Below are positions 23,249 to 35,790 of a DNA stretch of 64,000 nucleotides, piece after piece. The translations under genes and the position numbers were made by a program. Each line of letters starts with the position of its first letter. Position 1 is the stretch's first letter. Origin of the DNA: Myrica gale (lineage: Eukaryota > Streptophyta > Magnoliopsida > Fagales > Myricaceae); contig OZ005610.1 in the NCBI GenBank assembly GCA_963930655.1, positions 10,297,001 through 10,361,000 on the forward strand. The letters run 5' to 3'. The notes under the pieces were generated by a model. The model saw only the letters and a list, made by a program, of their open reading frames with translations, did not search any database and had not been told where the DNA came from.

Positions 23249-26200
23249 CTATGATTTCCCCACTTCAGCTTTATTGACATCTTCTGTTTCGCTGCCTAGT
23301 TTGACGATATCTTCAACTAGTATCTTTCCTTCTGTTGAACAGAAAATGGCACACGTAGTCATATGCAGTGGCCATAATGATGTTTGAACGTCTTTGTCAA
23401 GAATGAAACAGCTATCATACAGATAGAATACAACCATACCGAGATCCATAATTAAGTTTACACCATAAAGCAATTGAGAATATTGCTCTTCTTGCCCGAT
23501 GGATTTTGTGAAGGACATCTTAACTAGTCATAATCCTTGTTTTTGGTTTGGTGTCTTGGCCCCTTTTTTTTTCGCCCCTGCCGCAGGGGGGGGGGGGAAC
23601 ATTGATATGTAGGCATCGGACAGAAAATTTACTAAACAAAAAGAGTGGTACCTCTGCCATGTATGTACAAGATCTATGTTTATTAGGCGCAGATTGGAAG
23701 GAAGTTCAGATGATGGAATAACCCAATAACCCATTGCCACTTACCTTTATCCTTGGAAAGGTTGCTGATGAGTTCCTGAATACCCTCCTTGCCCAAAGTG
23801 TCCTTGAGGTACATCGCAGCAGATGCAACCTCCTCAGGTGTCACTTTCCCATCATAGTCCCTGGCACCAAAATAACATAATGGATTAATTTGGAAAAATT
23901 CCAATGAGACCTAATGAATTCTTAATAAAGAGGGTAACACAAGTTAAGGATTCTGTTGGCATAAGTATTAGACTAAAAGCTTATTGGTAAATCGGTCTGA
24001 TGGTAATTAAGAGTTATTAACTTAGTGTCAGCTCGTAGAGATGCATCTATGGAGGATTAAAAAGTATGCATTCCATTGACAAACGAAGTTGGCTGGAGCA
24101 TATGGATAGGACATAATGATCTTTAGGTTCTGTTTAGGAGGAAAGGCGATGCAGAAGACTGACACTACTACATGATCTTGTGTTTGCTAATATGGCAGAA
24201 GAGATGATGTATGCTAGAAGTCCAGCACAGGTAAGAAAAATGTGAAAGATTGGAGCCTTAATTTTTCGCCCCTGCGAAACTCTGACATTGGTATCACCAG
24301 TGTTTTCTTCAAGCTTTTTTTTTTCCAGTTCAACAGGAGGACGTGAATTTGGAGTTGCATAAGAAAAAAAAAAGAGTGAATTTGGAGTTGCATCACACAA
24401 ATAGCCAGTACGTCAATGTCAGTGCTAATTTTTCTTTTTGATTCAATTCCATATTCCATATTCTACATTATATCTGAAGAATATTCTAAGTGTACTTGTA
24501 ATGGACATGTACATACAGTTCCAAAGCAAATTCAACATAGCATCACCAGTAAAAGGTGACGATTATCAAAAAGGTAACAAACCTGTCAAGCAAACGCCAA
24601 CGATCTCCAATTTTGGCATCAACGTCATCAATTTCCTTCTCAAGCTTGTGGAGCATGGCATCAACCTGAAACCATACAGCAAAATTTTTGCAACTTGGCA
24701 TTTTCATATAGAATGGATACAATCAGGATGCAATCATTGGGTGGGACAATGATTGACGCAAAAGTAGGAGCTCTATGAGTTTTTAACAACTGGTTACCCT
24801 GTTTATAAGTGCTGAAGAAACCTTGTGACCAATTGCTGTCTCAACAGCATGGTCACTCTCCTCCCTGGCAGCTTTGTATGCCTTCTTGGCTTCTTCTTCA
24901 CCATCTGTACCCTCTTTCTCTACCATACTGTTGTACAAGTCTATCTGGGAATGATAATAAAACCAAACATATATAACCAATGGCAGAATAGAAGAAACAG
25001 ATACAAAGTCTCAAAGGAAAAAGGAGCGATAGAACATGGAATGGTGTTCATGTTTTTACACCGAAACCACTTGTGATTTCTATACATCAACATGAAAATG
25101 ATAGTTTGTATTATAAGATAGTTGACAACAAAATCCAAGGGGAAATGACAATGTGGAGTGATGCAGCTGCTACTCAAGATTTTAAAATAAACGAGACTAG
25201 GGGTGTTCAATTGAACTGCCTGTGACGGTTTAACTGTGTTAACAGCATGCTGTTACCGGTGGTCTTACCGTGTTTCCGTTTTTTTTCAAAAAATAAAATA
25301 AAACGACATGACGTTGTTTTTTAGGGTTAGGGTTAACCCTAACCCCAAAAAAAATCATGGAGGCACCCGATTGTTTCTCTCCAGACCCCCTCTCTCTCTA
25401 CTCACTCTTCCTCTCGGACGTCTCTCTCTCTCCCCACCCTGTTGCCCCTCTCCGACTCTCCGTCACTGTTACATAGTGAGCCACAAAAACGTGTAAACGG
25501 AACCGGCAAAGACTGATTTTGTGGCCAACAGGTGCCCGTGCCAATTTCAATTCCTTCCCACCGTCCCTAACGGTGCCAGTGTTGGTTTTGACAAAACCGG
25601 CACCTACATAACCCTTACACACCCCTAAGAGAGACATGGACTAAGCAAAAGAACTACAATACCATCCAATGGATCACCAAGATGATCTCCACTAACAACC
25701 TCCAGCAACAAGATACATGGAGGAAATTCACTAAGACCCTTAATGGATGACGAAGAGAATGTGGAAGGTAAAAATATGAAGACGAAATTTGGGCAAAATA
25801 CTAATCTGAAACTTTTGGCCAAGCATGGTTGCCTTGATCTCCCAGCAACCAGCGTTAACATCAGCGGGCAGCAGCACACATGATTTGATTTTGATGTTAG
25901 AAATTTCCATTGCCATGATTGAAGCACAATGGATTGACATATAAGAGATGTTCTTCCATGCAGAGGGGAAAAAGGATGCATAAGGGCTCTATTACATATA
26001 CTCCTTTTATCCAGTAGATCACCTTGAATAAACTCGTCCCCTTCCTCATGGGGATACGAAAGAGAAAATGAAGGGATAGCAGACATCACACAAATGCCCA
26101 TGAAGAAAATGCAGGGGCCATTGTGTTTCTGTGAGTCACATGATGATATAACAGGATTGAGAGGTGCATTCACTGAAGACTCTTCTACATTCTTTGTGTG

Positions 26201-29200
26201 TAGTGTCTCAACTTTTAGGTGACGCGGATGATGTTCCATTGAATTTGTCTGGCAGTATGAAATTTTAAATCATGTCTTTAAGTGCTGAGGAAATTAGGAG
26301 GTGACAAGAAAATATTCCTTAGTCAGTGCAGGTGGCATACTATGGTTCCTCATCAGATGGCTTTTTTTGGGTTGACTCCTACAGTAAAACGCTTCAAAAG
26401 TGAAGATCTTGATTGAGAGGAAAACAAATAGTTGCCTGTTGCTGCTAAACTCGTAACTGCGATGAAGAAACTGTGCATCATCTGCTTCTTCGTTGGACTG
26501 TGCCTGTGAATGAAGCTGGAGAGGGTAGAAAGGAAAGTTATAGCTTTTTTTCCATGGAGGGTGGTTCCAGTATGGTTATTGTGATGCAAACGGGTATGGT
26601 AGTTGAGCATTAGATGTGGTTGAGCTTTTACTGTGACTCAGAACAGTGTTTCTGTAATCTCTTTGTGCTTGGTTATTCAGGTGACTAAAGATTTAACTCT
26701 TCAATTTATTTTATTGAATTATCTATGTTTGGACTTATGTCATTCATTGTTTCTTGGTCTATTCTACTATTTTCTTTTCCTTCCTAGGTTGATTTGAACA
26801 CTATCAGTGCTTTGCTCTTAGTCCCTATTTAACAAATTAGTAAATCTACACGCAGAGAGAGAGAGGTAATGCTAGCAGCATCTTCCCTGAGTTTTCAAAT
26901 AAATATGTACCACTTTTCTAGGACTGCACAAGTTAAAACATTTCCATTCATAAGTCGGAGACAAAATTAGTTAACTTACCTCCTTTGTCACAAGTTGCAA
27001 GAACTCTTCACGCTCCCTGCTTACTGACTAAAATGAGTAGCCGAAAAGCAAATCAAGAATCTTGAGTAAATACTAATATTGAAAAGAAAAAAAGTAATAA
27101 TTGCTTGGACAAGAGTTAAGAACGTCAAATTGCTTCCAATTCTTACAGACGCTGAAGCCAAAACAGCCAATGCACGACTGAGCTCGCAAAGCTCCTCCAC
27201 GTTCTCCAAGGTTTTCCGTCTCGCCTGTTCTTGTGCCTCTCTAGCTGTTGCTGTAGTCATCTCTTCCAAAGCCACATCCTTTTGGCTACTAGCAGATTCC
27301 TTCATCTTGGCCTGCTCCTCTTCCTCTTCCTCTTCCTCCTCCTATACATATTGGTAAAAATAATTAATCAACAAGCAAAGGTGGTATAGCAAGTACCTAG
27401 AAACTAAAGGAAGAGATGATTATGTGCAGAAGTTTCATCTTGTGAGGTGGCAGAAAGTTTGTTCTCCTGTTAGATGCGGTGGGTTGGGTCTGCGAAGACT
27501 TGCTCTGTTTAATAGGGCCCTTCTTGGGAAATGGCTTTGGCGGCGAGCGTGAGAGCTTGTGGAGGGAAGTCATCATGGACAAATATGGTTGTGATTCGGG
27601 TGGGTGGAACACTTTCGTTTGAAATGGCCCTTTCGGTGTTAGTCTTTGGAAGTTTATTAGCAAAGGATGAGATTCTTTGCTGAGAACATACATTTTGAGG
27701 TGGGTAGTGGCCTCAGAGTCCGTTTTTGGAAGGATCGTTGGTGCGGTGAGAGTTCATTAAATGATATGTTTCCTTCTTTATTCTCTCTTGCTTACAATAA
27801 GGATGCGATGGTGGCGGACTGTTTGGAGAGGGATTCTGAGAGTTCTTCGTGGAATGTTCAGTTTGTTAGGAGGGCTAATGGTTGGGAGTTGGAGGAGTTT
27901 TCGACTCTCTTCTCTTTACTTTACTCCAAAGTTTTGAGGAGTCATGTTGAAGATAAGATTAGATGGTGGAGATCCAAGAATGGAATTTTTTCGGTGAGAT
28001 CTTGGTTTTCGTGCCTTGTTGGGGATTTTGATGAGAGCTTCCCTTGGAGACAGATTTGGAAGACTTTGGCCCCGCCTAGGGCGTCTTTCTTTGTTTGGGA
28101 AGCCACCCATGGTAGTATCCTTACTACTGACAAGTTAAGAAGGAGGGAAGTGTATGTGCTTGATTGGTGCTATCTTTGCAAAAGTGATGGGGAGTCTGCT
28201 GAGCATATTTTGCTGCACTGCATGTTTGCTAGGGATTTGTGGTCCTTTGTGCTTTCTATAATGAACTACGATTGGGTGATGCCTCAGAAGATAGCTGATG
28301 TTTTAATGTGCTGGAATAAGGATTTTAAAGACCCTCGGGCCTTAGCTTTATGGAGAGTGATCCCTCCTTGTATTTGGTGGAATTTATGGAGAGAGAGAAA
28401 TGAGAGATGTTTTGAGGGTGTGACTGTGTCCTTGGAGGGTTTGAGAGGAAATTTTTTGCAGACCTTATTCTTGTGGGTGAATGCTTTGTTGGGCTCTCCC
28501 TTTTCGGAGTTTTTTTATTTTATTAGTTTCCTTGCATGTATGAGTTAGAGGTCTCAGTATAGTCCTTTGTACTGTTTCTTCTTTTTTCTTTCTCTATTAA
28601 TAAATTTGCCTTACTTATCAAAAAAAAAAGTTTCAAGGCAAGAGAATTACATGATCCTTGCACACTAATGGGCTTTACAATACAGTAAAGCCCTTGGATG
28701 TATTCATACTATGATTGATGATTGATGTGTCTCAGACAGGCACATACAGATCCTGATATTTTATAGTCCTCAATTTCAAGAACAGTTTGAAGCACAACTG
28801 TATAAGTACTAGTAACATAACTTCAATGGGAAAAATTTGGCCTCTAGCATATTACGTCCACAAAAGAGCAATAAAGAAACCTAGATATATATAGAGGAAA
28901 TAGCAATTTTCTAGCCCCACAAAATGTCACTCAAACTGGTAAAAGGTCTTAAAGCATAGTATAATTAACCTTGATCATTTCTTCCTGCATTTCTAGGAAC
29001 TCCAACTTCCTCCTCCTTTCTGAAACAGTATCTTCAGAAGGCAGAGTTGTCACTTGAACGGTATCCACCACCTCATCTGGCAGAGAGGAGATTGCCTCTT
29101 GAACAACTTCCTCTGGCTTTTTACCAGACACCGAGAAGGCTCTGCATAGTGTACCAGACAGCAATCAAGCAATTTTTAAGCGATTCTGTATCTTGGAACA

Positions 29201-32200
29201 TTCATAAACAGGAACAGTTATTAAGTTACCTAGAAAGAATCAATAGGGAAGACGGAAGAGAGTGGTTGAGTGACAAATCCAACCAATCACGAAGCTGCAA
29301 ACAGATAGAAGAATTTACATGCCTGAATAAGGAGAAACGTTCTTGTACCTTCTATAAGGAGAGCAATATAACAAAAAATTGGCAATGAACACATCAAAAT
29401 TTCTCTTGGCATCTTCAAAAATAATAAAAGATAAATCTCAGACATCAGAAGAGGTTCAGGGTCGTAAAATAGGATTGGGCATTTTATAGGAGTCACAAAG
29501 CTGTTAGTAAGTAGCATTCTTGATGTGTGCTCAATGTGTCAATAAGAAATCATTCTCACTGCTTCAGAAGATGCTTTGTGTTTTATGAAGAGGAAAGTGC
29601 AAGTTCAACACAAAGTCACTATTTAAATTTTTAATGAGGTCATTGCAGACGTCCTAATGACAGTCAGATGCTCAAAGAGCAATTAAGTTCAGAATCCCAT
29701 AAGGGTTTGGAATCACATTGTCCTTGAGGGTAATAACAGGGAAGAGTTGCAATCAAATTGCTTCACAATGCATTGAATAGGGCCAGGCTAGGCACACACA
29801 GCAAGTCAAGACAATTAGCTCTTTAACCAGCTCCGAGCAAAAAATTGGATCAAAGCAGAAGGACAGTTGCAGGCTGATGTATGTAAGTACCATGAACAGA
29901 GGATATCAATTAAGAAAAAAGACTTTGTTAAGAACTTTTTAGTCAGTCATTGAAAATAAGAGATAAGATGTACGGTCAAGACCTGTTGACACATTTCCTC
30001 CACTGAAGGTAAGTCAAGCATTCCACGATCTCGACAGGCTTGACGAAGTTCTGCTTCTGAAAGGGACTCCAGACCCTCAGCTTGAATTAACCTATCATCA
30101 TTCTTGATCCTGCCAAACGAAAAGCCATAATATACTTCATAACAGGAAATCTCAACCTGTTACACAAGAATAAGAAGTTTCTGTTTATCCCTCCCTCTTC
30201 GCTTTTGTTGAATCCCAGAATGGCAAAGGGAACTTCTTTAATGTATAGGCAGCCTTTTTTATAACACGTGAAGAGTTAGGTGTTTCTTATTCTTTTTTCT
30301 TCTTCTCTAGAAGCACGAAGAGTTAGGTGTAATGCAAATATTTCAGCAAGTTTTTGTAATGTATTCATCTATCCAATCAAATATGCCCAATATTTTTAGC
30401 ATTTGATGGTAAATAATATTTTTTTTATAAGTAAGGCAATTTTATTGAAAGAAAAAACTAATAGAAGAAGCAGTAAATAATATTAAGAACGTGAAATATG
30501 TATAACATCTAAACAAAAACCAAATTAAAGGAAAATAAACGTTTGGAAAAGGAAAATTCTTCGGACTGTTGTATAATTAAAAAAAATTGAGTTAAGTCTT
30601 GTTAGGTATTCTTCATATTGGTGGGACCAGTAGAAAGGATGTTTGGAAATAGAAAATTTCAATATATTACGTTGAAGTTTGTGGAAGTGGTATGGTGCAC
30701 TGAAAACATTTTTGAAAGAAAACCTTTATGAGAGAAAACATTTGCAGGACATGAAAGTAGTTTATGTTTTTGTGTGTATCATCACTGAAATCAAGGGAAA
30801 TGAGTAGATGAAAAATTTTAGAACATTGAAAGGGTTTTTTTAGGTCTTAAACATGTTTGGTATGAACAAATCGATTCAAAACAAAAATTTGAAATGAGAC
30901 TCATCTCCCAAACACACCCAAGACAAAACCATATAGACCAGAAGAGTTTTTATTCCAAGCATAAACTTTTCTGCTGAGAATCCTACTCTGAAATCTTCAG
31001 TCACCAAAAATGGTAATAAAAACATGAAACCCTTCAAAATTTCCTCCAAAAGAATTGAAAAAGAGTACTGCTAAAAAGTTTATTCTAGTCTTCTCCTGTA
31101 AGACAAAACATATCCCTATGTCCTTATTTCTCACTATGTAACACCATGGAGAAAAGAAAAGGTTAACCATGAAGGCATGTATTCAGTTCAATCGTAAGCT
31201 ACATTTGTTTCGACAACAGATAGGGAAAATAGGAAAATACATTCGCTGGAAAATATATTGAGGAAAATTTACTAACTTTTTTCATGGTTTGATAGAGACT
31301 TGGAAAATAATTACCAAATGACTTTTGAAATGTTCTGTTGGAATGAAAATCATGTTTACTCACCAATACACAACAGCAATCGAGCCACAAATGCAAATTT
31401 AATTATCTACCCTCTTCACCCACCATAATAAGTTCCCACAAAAGCACATGCAAACTTATTGAAAGATGACTACCATGACAGCAACATTACTGACTAAACT
31501 TTTTGAGTGAATAACATTAATAATGGGAATGGTGTTCTAGTTTTGTGTGAATTGGGTAGGTGATAGAGGACCCACTGTCGAAGCTGATTTGTGAGTTCCC
31601 TACACCAACAGAGGGCGTCCAGTGAGATTTCCGTAGACATGGATTTGAAAATGTAGAAGTGATTCATAGGGGAATTCAGGTGAGAGGTGATGAGACATAA
31701 ATCAAATGCGTTGCTTCAAAGGAAGTCAAGCTTGTTGAGGGCCAAGAACAGGTTGAAGGCTGAAGGACTTGCTAGAGAAGTAGGAGAGGCAATAAGGCCA
31801 GGTCCCAAGTATGGTCAGCTCTAGTCCGAGTTGCTAGCAAAGACGTTGAATGAAGACAAAGACAGTTCGTTCTTGGAAGAAGACTTGCCAGAGGTGTACA
31901 AGAGGGAACATTTGAGCGCTGTGATGTCTTGGTATATATGATTTTGGTCATGAACATTGTTGCTTTCATTGACTTTCTTTCTATCCTTATATGAGGGAAA
32001 AGGACCTGAGGATGCTCAAGTTCCAATGAGATTAGGAGGTTGTGCAAGCAGAGGCGTGTAGCACAATGGTAGGCACAGTGGCATGGATTTCAATTTCTTT
32101 TTTTTTTTGTGGGAGCATGATCCTCTAGAGTTCTTAAGGGATTTTACCCAGTAAATTCCTTTAATAATAGCAGTCCTTTTCAAATTTGATCTTTGAGATG

Positions 32201-35200
32201 TTAATATTTCTAACATTGAGATCTAAACATTTATCACGTCAGCATTTACTATGTTTAGCACATAGAAATTTTGAATATGAAAGTGAAAGTATTGATGTGG
32301 CAAAATCCTTGCAGTATATTTTACAAATAATGTGTAGGATTTAAAGAAATGTACCCGTCAGGATACAATAGAACTTCTGAGGGATCCTCATCTGAGGGAC
32401 TTTCACTTTCGGTTAGCCAAAAATTGTTTTATAGAGTACGAAGGAAAACATTCAGTATTATGAAGATCAATTTTGGTTGACCAGCGATTTTCATCCTCAC
32501 CAATCACTTGAACAAGTTGAAAATATTCTCCGGAAAACATACTACCTCAAGAGAAACACATCCTTAATAGGTAAACAATTTGTTCAAGGCCACTCATTTA
32601 CTTTTGACCACATAACATAAACTGAGAGCCCCATGCCTAGATCCATGACACACAAGCATGCTAGCAAAAAACAGAAAAAGCACAGGAAGGGGGATTGAAA
32701 ACCAAATAGATCTTACTGTTGCAGTCTTTTTCGAAGCATAAATCGTAGATATGCATCTGTTCCATATGGCAACATACCCATATATTTGCACATGTTTACT
32801 AACCGAGGCCTGTGTTCAATAACAAAAACGGACACCTTTGTCAGATACTGCAGTGTTAACCAAAACCCCAATAACCATAAAAGACATTTGATAACCAAGA
32901 GAGTCATAAACTGAAGGGCCGTGATTTTACAAAAAAAAAATAATGATAACAGAGACACTAACCTGCTGATATTATCCAAAGTAAGCTCGTCATTGAATAA
33001 CTTGGCAAAGCTTAAAATCTCATCATTGGAAACACGGGTCCCTCTTCTAACCTATTCAGAACACAGTGCCAAAACAAGCATAAGATATCACCGATGAGGA
33101 ATAATAGAGTAACTCCATGTCCCTTGTTAATCTAAATGATTTACGTTGTTGATAAATTCATCAAGATCTTCCGCTGTCTTCTTAAGTTCTCCACTTCGAG
33201 AGACTTGGATCTCCTTTGCCATTTCTTTCACCGTCTCCTGAAGAAACTTTGCATATCCCATTCGCGCATTTAGCCTCCTTTTCAATTCCTCCTGCAGGTT
33301 AATCAATTTTAATGGAAACCAAGATCCTCCTTTAAAATCTCCTCGAATGCTGCTGATATCATGGATAATGCTGAAACCAACATTCTCCAAAGGATGCACA
33401 CATACACATGCATGCATATCTCTTTGAGTGTGCTAGTCTTGCAGGCACATCACTTCAGTTTTTGAATGTAATGAATGAGAGCAGGACACAAGAAAAGCAA
33501 TTAGGCATAACAATCTGCTGATATCTTAAGTACCTAACGATTTCGAATTAATGATGTGACTAGTTTAGCTTTCTCTTCTCAAAATAGCCCCGACAAGTTT
33601 ACTTATGTTACTGACATATACAGATAAATATTTTCTTTACCAGCTGTTTGGAAAATAATGGCAAATTTTTTGGATAACTGGTTCACTATTTCACTAAGGT
33701 CTGTTTAACCTTCTGAAATTTGCAAATACCGAAAAAGATAAACAACTAAGAATTCATTGGTCTCGTAAGGACATGACCTGTAGAACTAACATTATAACTG
33801 CTAATGTCCATGAAACATCAGATTTTCAGTATTGCTCAAACATAATTTTTTTTTTGATAAATAAGCCAATCTCATTAGAAAGAGTGAAAACAGTACAAAG
33901 GTTATACCGACATCACTAATCCAAACAAGCAAGAAAGCGAAGAAAATCATCGAAGTCCACAAAAGGGCATCCAAGCACACCTTTAGAACACCTTTAGACT
34001 GTTCTGAATATCAATACTTGTCAAATCCATGGTAGTGTGTTGCCAATCAAAGATGAGTGTTTTTTCCTTGTACTTCTTTTCCTATTTTTTATTATTGAAT
34101 TCTTCTGAAGGCAGAAATTGTATGATAGTGTCTGAGCTGATAATCAGGAAATAGTGTTCTCCCACTTAGAAAGTTCAGTAACAATTGATTTGGAAGGAAA
34201 AAAGAAAACAAAAAACAAACCATATCCAAGCTCCATGGCTAGTCTGTGCTCTTTGAACTTTTAAAACTTTGCAAACTGAAACATCTGAGTAGCTAAAGGA
34301 AGGGTAATCAACCCTATAACCATTTCCACATAACTAACTGGAGTAAGTAAAAGATGAAGATACCCAAAGAGTCCTGGCAGTAACAAATAGCTGAACTCTC
34401 TTAGGAAGAATCCATTACCAAGGCATATCTAAAATCCAACATGTTATTTAGGCTTTTGATCCCTCAGAAAATGCAGTAAAACCAATACTCAGGCACCCTA
34501 TAAACTAGATACTTTTGTCGCAGCAAAGCCGCAGGGGCAGTGAACTAGAGCTCACTGATTTACAATGCAAGGTTGAAAAGCATGGGCACCACCAACTAAT
34601 AAACGTTATCAATCAATAATATTTTAAAGAGCTCAACGATTGATCATAATTTAAAGAGCTAAACAAAAAGTGAATAACAAACCAAGGTTGGTCGACTCAC
34701 TGTCCTGCAAAACTAAGAATGTGACAGACATCACAACTCTTACCTGTTCTTTCATCTTGTCCTGGAAGGTTGATGGTAACATGTTGGGAAATAATTTCAG
34801 GAATACTGGCAGCAAGAACTCCATGAATGGAACTATAATAAATACTGCAACAGGAACAAGCCTGAAAATATCAGCTGTGGTGCGTGTTAATTGTTGTCTC
34901 TCCCTTCTAGAAAGAGTCTTCCCCTTTGCAACCTTCACTAATAACCTTGAGCTGATCCGAACATCAGCCCAAAGTAGTTTTATACCCAACCAATAATGCT
35001 GCAATGTTGATTTAAATTCATCCCCCCAATGACGAAACTTCTTAGCCCAGTCCTCCCTATTATTATAACACCCAAATGAGTACATGCTCTACATAAGAGG
35101 ACACCAGAGTGCCTGGAGATACAGTTACGGTCCATTGCGAAGCAAGTTAAATTATATCAAACACAGCATAATAATAGTTCTAAACCTGCTCATGGAGGCA

Positions 35201-35790
35201 ACAGCTCTTAAAGCAGGACCGATTCCCAGAAGCTTAGCCCATACTCTGGTCATAAGAGATTCGCTAGTCTTCTGTGATTCTTGCATCTGCTTAGCTTTAG
35301 CTATGGCTTTAACGGTACTCAAACCTTCAACTGCTTGATCACACTCCTCCGGTGAAGCTTCCTTTATCCTTTTAGCAACCTTTATTTCGTTTTCATCAAT
35401 GCCGCCAGCCATTTGAGGTTTACCTGCTGGGGCTGCAGAAGCATGGGATATAGATTGAGAGATCCACCGAACTCCCAAAGATGGGGTGAAAGCCACTCTT
35501 CCATTTCGAAAACTTAAAGTTGGAATAGCAAAGGAATTATTCCTTTGAAATTCAGCTACTAAAAGACCAGGTAATCCATCCTGTAACCCATCCTTGATGG
35601 CTGAAGATAAACCTCCACCATTTCTATAATTAGTAGCCGCAAGGGGATGACTTGAACTCACTAATTCATTAGATGTTGATGTTACTGTTACTGTTTGCTC
35701 AAAACTTGGGAAACCTCGAATCAAGCGGGTGGATTGACTCAGGGAATTGAAAAGGCTTTTCTTTCTTCGCAAGATTGCTCTTGAAGCCAT
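23249..35790 (-). CDS. LETM1: LETM1-like mitochondrial inner-membrane protein
   Basis: Mitochondrial cation/proton exchange and ribosome-binding protein of the LETM1/Mdm38 family. Coding exons: 35790-35186, 35056-34744, 33291-33145, 33051-32963, 32809-32717, 30109-29983, 29294-29230, 29141-28970, 27341-27147, 27027-26980, 24944-24798, 24665-24583, 23860-23745, 23331-23249. Together 2283 nt, 760 aa, all phases closing; plant members are about 740-760 aa. The start [15 protein letters not shown] is a basic mitochondrial presequence. The conserved hydrophobic proline-rich segment [20 protein letters not shown] is at about residues 268-287, followed by the ribosome-binding-like region ([20 protein letters not shown]). 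A Glu run lies at residues 538-546, then coiled coil. An EF-hand loop [12 protein letters not shown] is at 694-705. Introns host a hAT-like element and LINE pieces. Confidence 0.95.
24343..24393. mobile_element. Micro-insertion: 15-nt A-rich insert between 18-bp direct repeats
   Basis: The 18-bp repeat starting GTGAATTTGG and ending GTTGCAT occurs at 24343-24360 and 24376-24393. The 15 nt between are AAGA10GA-like. It lies in the LETM1-like intron between exons ending at 24665 and 23860, and looks like a poly(A)-only retro-insertion. Confidence 0.55.
25198..25627. mobile_element. Non-autonomous hAT-like element in LETM1 intron
   Basis: Ends are TAGGGGTG and CACCCCTA. Flanking octamers AACGAGAC (25190-25197) and AGAGAGAC (25628-25635) match at 6 of 8 positions, fitting an aged 8-bp hAT target duplication. 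The interior is GC-richer than its surroundings, with CGGCACCTAC near the right end. A perfect palindromic telomere-like block GGGTTAACCC sits near 25330-25340. No transposase remains. Confidence 0.6.
25628..26640 (-). other. Unassigned intronic segment with a 204-codon ORF (25625-26239)
   Basis: Within the LETM1-like intron 24945-26979. One minus frame is open for 204 codons, and a second frame (25740-25940) reads through [20 protein letters not shown], which looks protein-like. I do not recognise either. It may be a captured gene fragment beside the hAT-like element or a chance ORF; it is not part of the LETM1 reading frame. Confidence 0.3.
27405..28629 (+). mobile_element. LINE (L1 type) 3' fragment, antisense in LETM1 intron
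   Basis: Begins inside the RT thumb region ([20 protein letters not shown] in one frame) and is open from 27667 to 28546. It encodes [20 protein letters not shown], then the zf-RVT block CYLC and HILLHC, and [16 protein letters not shown]. The tail is ATTAATAAATTTGCC, CTTACTTATC and a poly(A) run ending at 28629. Same family as the copies at 6950-8978 and 48964-50345. 5'-truncated, with an early stop and frameshift near 27550; no clear target duplication. Confidence 0.9.
29295..29982 (-). other. LETM1 intron, no recognisable feature
   Basis: 688-nt GT-AG intron; no repeat boundary or coding signal was seen. Confidence 0.6.
30110..32716 (-). other. LETM1 intron (2.6 kb), one micro-insertion
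   Basis: Apart from the 52-nt LINE-tail insertion near 30421-30472, this intron shows no recognisable gene or element. ORFs at 31772-32216 match nothing known. Confidence 0.55.
30409..30484 (-). mobile_element. 52-nt LINE 3'-end insertion with perfect 12-bp target duplication
   Basis: GTAAATAATATT occurs at 30409-30420 and 30473-30484. The 52 nt between begin with a T run, then ATAAGTAAGGCAATTTTATT. That is the reverse complement of the local LINE end (AATAAAATTGCC, CTTACTTAT, poly(A)). Sense orientation relative to the host gene. Confidence 0.85.
33848..33983 (-). mobile_element. LINE 3'-end fragment in LETM1 intron
   Basis: On the minus strand it reads GTGGACTTCGATGATTTTCT, then TTTGTACTG, AATGAGATTGGCTTATTTATC and poly(A). 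This corresponds to the 3' end of the 6950-8978 LINE (TTGACTTCGAGGACTTCTTG, TTTGTACTG, CTTACTTATA). It is about 136 nt; no target duplication was found. Confidence 0.75.

Noticed and set aside
23561-23599. T-run and G-run in a LETM1-like intron
   Set aside because: Plain homopolymer tracts; the flanking GCCCC match is too short to be a target duplication.
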